Part shown: positions 16,383 through 19,209 of the stretch, piece after piece
How the letters are laid out: every line of letters starts with the position of its first letter
How positions within the stretch are numbered: the first letter of the stretch is position 1
Source: DSXH01 sp037446915
GTDB lineage: Bacteria; Bacteroidota; Ignavibacteria; Ignavibacteriales; Melioribacteraceae
Direction of reading: 5' to 3'
Assembly (NCBI GenBank): GCA_037446915.1
Contig: JBBIHP010000053.1
Coordinates: 1 to 19,209, forward strand
DNA length: 19,209 nucleotides
Program-made: the position numbers and the translations under genes
The notes under the pieces: generated by a model
Databases searched by the model: none
What the model was told of the DNA's origin: nothing
What the model saw: the letters and a program-made list of their open reading frames with translations, nothing else

Positions 16383-16760
16383 ATGAAGAACTATAATTAT
16401 AATCAACAAATGAATATTAAATATAATCATCAAGAATTAATTGATGTTCCAGAAATTATTAAGAATTGTAACGAAAAATGGTTTAATCAAACATTAACAA
16501 AAATAAATGATTGTGTGGCCAGATTAGGAATAGTTGAAGGTGAATATCATTGGCATAAGCATGAAAATGATGATGAGTTTTTCTTTGTTTTAAGCGGGAG
16601 ACTTTATATTGATTTAGAAGACAAAACAATTGAGTTAAATCCAAATCAAGGTGTTACCATATCCAAAAATGTATTGCATAGACCTAGAGCACCTCAAAAG
16701 ACAGTAATGTTAATGGTTGAAACAGCTTCTATTGATCCAATTGGGAATGATAATGTATAA
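16383..16760 (+). CDS. Small single-domain cupin protein
   Basis: A 125-residue protein with one cupin barrel. Motif 1 is HWHKHENDDEFFFVLSG: H58, H60 and E65 as metal ligands, with G72 at the family spacing. Motif 2 is NQGVTISKNVLHRP with H99 as the fourth ligand. A mononuclear metal site is therefore likely. Cupins of this size are isomerases, dioxygenases or sugar/ligand binders, and nothing here decides between these. I chose ATG 16383 because GAAGGA lies 8 bases upstream; an upstream in-frame TTG (16368) would overlap that site. The gene and the 137 bases before it are unusually AT-rich, and the N-terminus is Asn/Tyr/Lys-rich. It is followed by 160 bases with no feature before the convergent aldehyde dehydrogenase. 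Confidence 0.85.
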   Translation: MKNYNYNQQMNIKYNHQELIDVPEIIKNCNEKWFNQTLTKINDCVARLGIVEGEYHWHKHENDDEFFFVLSGRLYIDLEDKTIELNPNQGVTISKNVLHRPRAPQKTVMLMVETASIDPIGNDNV

Positions 16761-16923
16761 TAAATACTTCTGGCATCTCAACCAAACATATTTGTCTATA
16801 ATCGTATTTTAATAATATGGGAGTAAAACAAGAAACATAAAGTATGTAAGATTATTAAAACATCAATAAGCCGTGGTTGTTTTTGTGGTGTTAACTTTTG
16901 GCATCAGACTATTCGGAACTAAT

Positions 16924-18498
16924 TTATTCCTTTAAAAACATTCGCGGAAAAATTTTAAATAACAGAAATGACGATTTAATTTTTACTAAGATATTTTTAT
17001 TATAGAGCAAATTAAGTAGTCCTTTCATTCCCAAAAATATTTTTTCGCTATAAGGATGCCACCAGATCTGTTTTTTTGCAAATGATAACAAGTCCTTAAC
17101 AATTACCATTGGCTGAGTCATTTCATCAAATCCTAATTTCCCGTGTGTTCTACCTATCCCCGATTCCTTAAATCCACCCCATGGTGTTTCTGCCAATCCA
17201 TGACTCATAAGATGATCATTTATAGTAACCACTCCAGCTTTAATCTGCATTGCAATTTTTTCTGCTTTTCTCTGATTCTTCGACCAGACGGAACCAGTCA
17301 ATCCTAAATAAGAATCATTTGCAAGTTTGATAGCATCATCAATTCTTTGGTATTTCATTACTCCTACTACCGGACCGAATGTTTCATCTTTCATAACCAT
17401 CATTTCATGATTTACATTAGTTAAAACTGTAGCCGGAATAAAATTCTTTCCAAGGTTATCGGGTAATTTGGATTGAGCAAATATTTCAGCACCTTTTTCG
17501 AGTGCATCTTTTATGTGAAGGTTAACGGTATCAATTTGTTTAATTGTTGTCATACAACCCATTTGTGAATTGTAATCGTTGCCAATGTTTATGTTCAGGT
17601 TATCAATTTTATTTTTCAGGATTTCCATATACCGGTCATAGATTTTTTCATGGACATAGATTCGTTCAACACCCCCGCATGATTGTCCGGCATTTTGAAA
17701 TCCAGCCCATAGAGTTCCCATTGCAGCACGGTCGGGATCAGCGTCTTCACAAACAATCATCGCATCATTGCCACCTAATTCCAGGCAAACAGGTGTTAAG
17801 GATTCAGAAGCTTTCTTCATTAAATATTTTCCTATTGAAACTGATCCGGTAAAAAATAGTTTGTTAATTCCGCTTTCTAATAAAGCATCACCGGCAATTT
17901 TACCTGGGAGATTTACAAAGTGAAATAAATTTTGAGGAATACCTGCATACTCAATCGCATTTTTTAATTCCAATCCAACCATTTGTGTTTCTGAAGCAGT
18001 TTTTAATATTACAGCATTACCTGCTAATAATGCCATAACAACTTCAGAAAATGGAATTGCAAACGGATAATTCCAGGGTGATATAATTCCGACAACACCA
18101 AAAGGGACTCTGATAATTTTTCCCCTTTTATAAATGAGAATGATGTTGCCAATTCCGGTATTTTTTGAAGCAAGAAATTTTTTAGCATTCTTGCAATAAT
18201 AGGAAACAGCCATTGCTGCCGGCACTATCTCAGTAGCAATAGCTTCAATTAATGTTTTGCCATTATCTCTAGAAATTGTTTCAGCAAGTTTGTCTGTGTT
18301 ATTTACAAGATATTCTCTAATTTTTTTTACAATTTTAATCCGTTCTGTAACTGATAATTTAGCCCATTCTTTTTGTGCTTCGCTTGCATTCTTAACAATT
18401 TCTTTCAATTCACTTACTTCAGTTAGGCGAGATCTCCCTATTTCCAGATTTGTTGCGGGATTATAGCAGATGGTTTCGTTTTGATTTGTCATTTCCAT
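16924..18498 (-). CDS. NAD(P)-dependent aldehyde dehydrogenase
   Basis: A 524-residue member of the ALDH superfamily, oxidising an aldehyde to a carboxylate. The catalytic residues are all present: N143 (SPWNYPFAIPF), K166 in the cofactor segment ILKTASE, the Rossmann turn FFTGSVSIGK, the general base E240 (CLELGGNDA) and the nucleophile C274 (NAGQSCGGVERIYVH). ETFGPVVGVMKY follows later in the catalytic domain. The core ends near residue 470. The last ~55 residues (KKQIWWHPYSEKIF ... SSFLLFKIFPRMF) are aromatic, basic and partly hydrophobic and could be a membrane-associating tail, as in fatty-aldehyde types. The substrate is not decidable. It is divergent from the small TerB-like gene and has no operon partner in the window. 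Confidence 0.92.
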   Translation of the reverse strand: MEMTNQNETICYNPATNLEIGRSRLTEVSELKEIVKNASEAQKEWAKLSVTERIKIVKKIREYLVNNTDKLAETISRDNGKTLIEAIATEIVPAAMAVSYYCKNAKKFLASKNTGIGNIILIYKRGKIIRVPFGVVGIISPWNYPFAIPFSEVVMALLAGNAVILKTASETQMVGLELKNAIEYAGIPQNLFHFVNLPGKIAGDALLESGINKLFFTGSVSIGKYLMKKASESLTPVCLELGGNDAMIVCEDADPDRAAMGTLWAGFQNAGQSCGGVERIYVHEKIYDRYMEILKNKIDNLNINIGNDYNSQMGCMTTIKQIDTVNLHIKDALEKGAEIFAQSKLPDNLGKNFIPATVLTNVNHEMMVMKDETFGPVVGVMKYQRIDDAIKLANDSYLGLTGSVWSKNQRKAEKIAMQIKAGVVTINDHLMSHGLAETPWGGFKESGIGRTHGKLGFDEMTQPMVIVKDLLSFAKKQIWWHPYSEKIFLGMKGLLNLLYNKNILVKIKSSFLLFKIFPRMFLKE

Positions 18499-18585
18499 TT
18501 TTTTCTCTTATAGATTAATCAACTTTCTGATGATATAAAATTATGAATATTTTTTTAATTTAGAATAAGAATTAAAGTTATTTAT

Positions 18586-18987
18586 ATGACACAACAGGAT
18601 AAAAGTAATTACTTTAAAGGTCTTCTTATTCTTGTAGGAAAAGACAGAAATATTTCTGAACTGGAAAAAATTAGTTTAAGAAAAATTGCTAAAGTTTTGG
18701 GTTTTAACAAAGAATTTTGCGACAACGCAATATCAGAATTGTTGGATAATGAATTTATAATTGAATCACCTCCAGAATTTTCTGATCCTGAGATAGCCAA
18801 AGCATTTGTTTTAGATGGAATTAGGATTGCATTTTCCGATAAAGAAATCCACATCTTTGAATTAAACTGGTTGAAAAGTGTTTCGGAAAAAAATTTCCTT
18901 GATACAGAATGGTGTATCCAAAAATACAATGATAATAAAGATGGGAAACTTGAATCAGAAAAATTTCAGATTGAGATTTTTTTTTGA
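18586..18987 (+). CDS. Small TerB-like alpha-helical protein
   Basis: A 133-residue cytoplasmic protein, nearly all helical. LLILVGKDRNISELEKISLRKIAKVLGF followed by AKAFVLDGIRIAFSDKEIHIFELNWLKSVSEKN has the look of the TerB/tellurite-resistance fold: paired helices with acidic turns near residues 20-25 and 84-90. The match is by general pattern, not a firm motif, and TerB-type domains also occur in proteins unrelated to tellurite. No other ter genes are present. The start ATG has no clear Shine-Dalgarno. The downstream 130 bases to the tRNA show no feature. A hypothetical protein is the safe name. Confidence 0.6.
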   Translation: MTQQDKSNYFKGLLILVGKDRNISELEKISLRKIAKVLGFNKEFCDNAISELLDNEFIIESPPEFSDPEIAKAFVLDGIRIAFSDKEIHIFELNWLKSVSEKNFLDTEWCIQKYNDNKDGKLESEKFQIEIFF

Positions 18988-19119
18988 GTCCGAAGACAAT
19001 AATGTTTCCAGATAATTTTCCTTACTGCTGAATAGCAAAAATGTAAAAATCATTACTTTTTTGTTGCTTAGAACATACCAACAGCTCATAATGAATTGCT
19101 TTGTTTAATCAAACTTGTG

Positions 19120-19208
19120 CGGAAAGGGGGGGATTCGAACCCCCGGTCCGACGAAAGCCGGACAACGGTTTTCGAGACCGCCGCATTCAACCACTCTGCC
19201 ACCTTTCC
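19120..19208 (-). tRNA. tRNA-Ser (anticodon CGA)
   Basis: On the minus strand the acceptor arms GGAAAGG (19208-19202) and CCTTTCC (19127-19121) pair fully, with G as discriminator base at 19120. The anticodon loop CTCGAAA gives CGA, reading UCG. The long variable arm (GTCCG/CGGAC) is typical of serine tRNA. The T arm is GGGGG-TTCGAAT-CCCCC. CCA is not encoded. The gene is complete, ending one base before the window edge. Confidence 0.97.
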
Positions 19209-19209
19209 G

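Noticed and set aside
17544..17852. A 102-codon plus-strand open frame
   Set aside because: Antisense to the conserved catalytic region of the aldehyde dehydrogenase; no recognisable domain.
18609..18929. A 106-codon minus-strand open frame
   Set aside because: Opposite the TerB-like gene, which has the better codon pattern, helical periodicity and an ATG in a plausible intergenic setting.

Overview
The window is AT-rich DNA from a draft assembly, with one 22-N gap. Gene content suggests a member of the Bacteroidota/Chlorobiota/Ignavibacteriota group. The primary sigma factor is the short Bacteroidota-type RpoD that lacks region 1.1 and ends in a conserved ...LKAYLG tail. Several starts are preceded by TAnnTTTG, the -7 element of that group's promoters. 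An Ignavibacteria-like organism is my best guess, but this is inference from gene style only. I found no mobile element, CRISPR array or recognisable defence system.

Layout, left to right. Positions 1-366 (minus) hold the N-terminal part of a membrane-anchored, TPR-like protein cut by the window edge. Divergent from it is an ECF sigma factor (490-1140), followed by the primary sigma factor rpoD (1427-2287, probable TTG start) with a strong terminator. Next come a class-V aminotransferase of the cysteine desulfurase type (2375-3847), a convergent HisH-like protein that has lost all three glutaminase catalytic residues (3928-4521, minus), and a divergent metallophosphoesterase (4591-5427).

A large minus-strand block follows. 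Two paralogous PEP/pyruvate-binding (PPDK ATP-grasp) proteins are translationally coupled by an ATGA overlap: the first (10331 to 8609) is interrupted by the assembly gap, and the second (8612 to 5424) has an N-terminal GAF-like region and a C-terminal nucleotidyltransferase domain. Upstream of this pair, separated by a terminator, is a complete glutamate dehydrogenase (gdhA, 10429-11715), and before that galactose-1-phosphate uridylyltransferase (galT, 11916-12953).

The plus strand then carries a secreted prolyl oligopeptidase (13053-15164), a lysozyme-like/peptidoglycan-binding protein (15204-15986) and a small PGPGW membrane protein (16027-16245), closely spaced and probably co-transcribed, followed by a cupin (16383-16760). 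An aldehyde dehydrogenase lies on the minus strand (16924-18498). A small TerB-like protein (18586-18987) and a complete tRNA-Ser(CGA) on the minus strand close the window.

Most of this is core metabolism and regulation. The least explained parts are the tandem PPDK-like pair with its fused nucleotidyltransferase and no visible phospho-histidine domain, and the catalytically dead HisH-like protein with its back-to-back promoter shared with a phosphoesterase.
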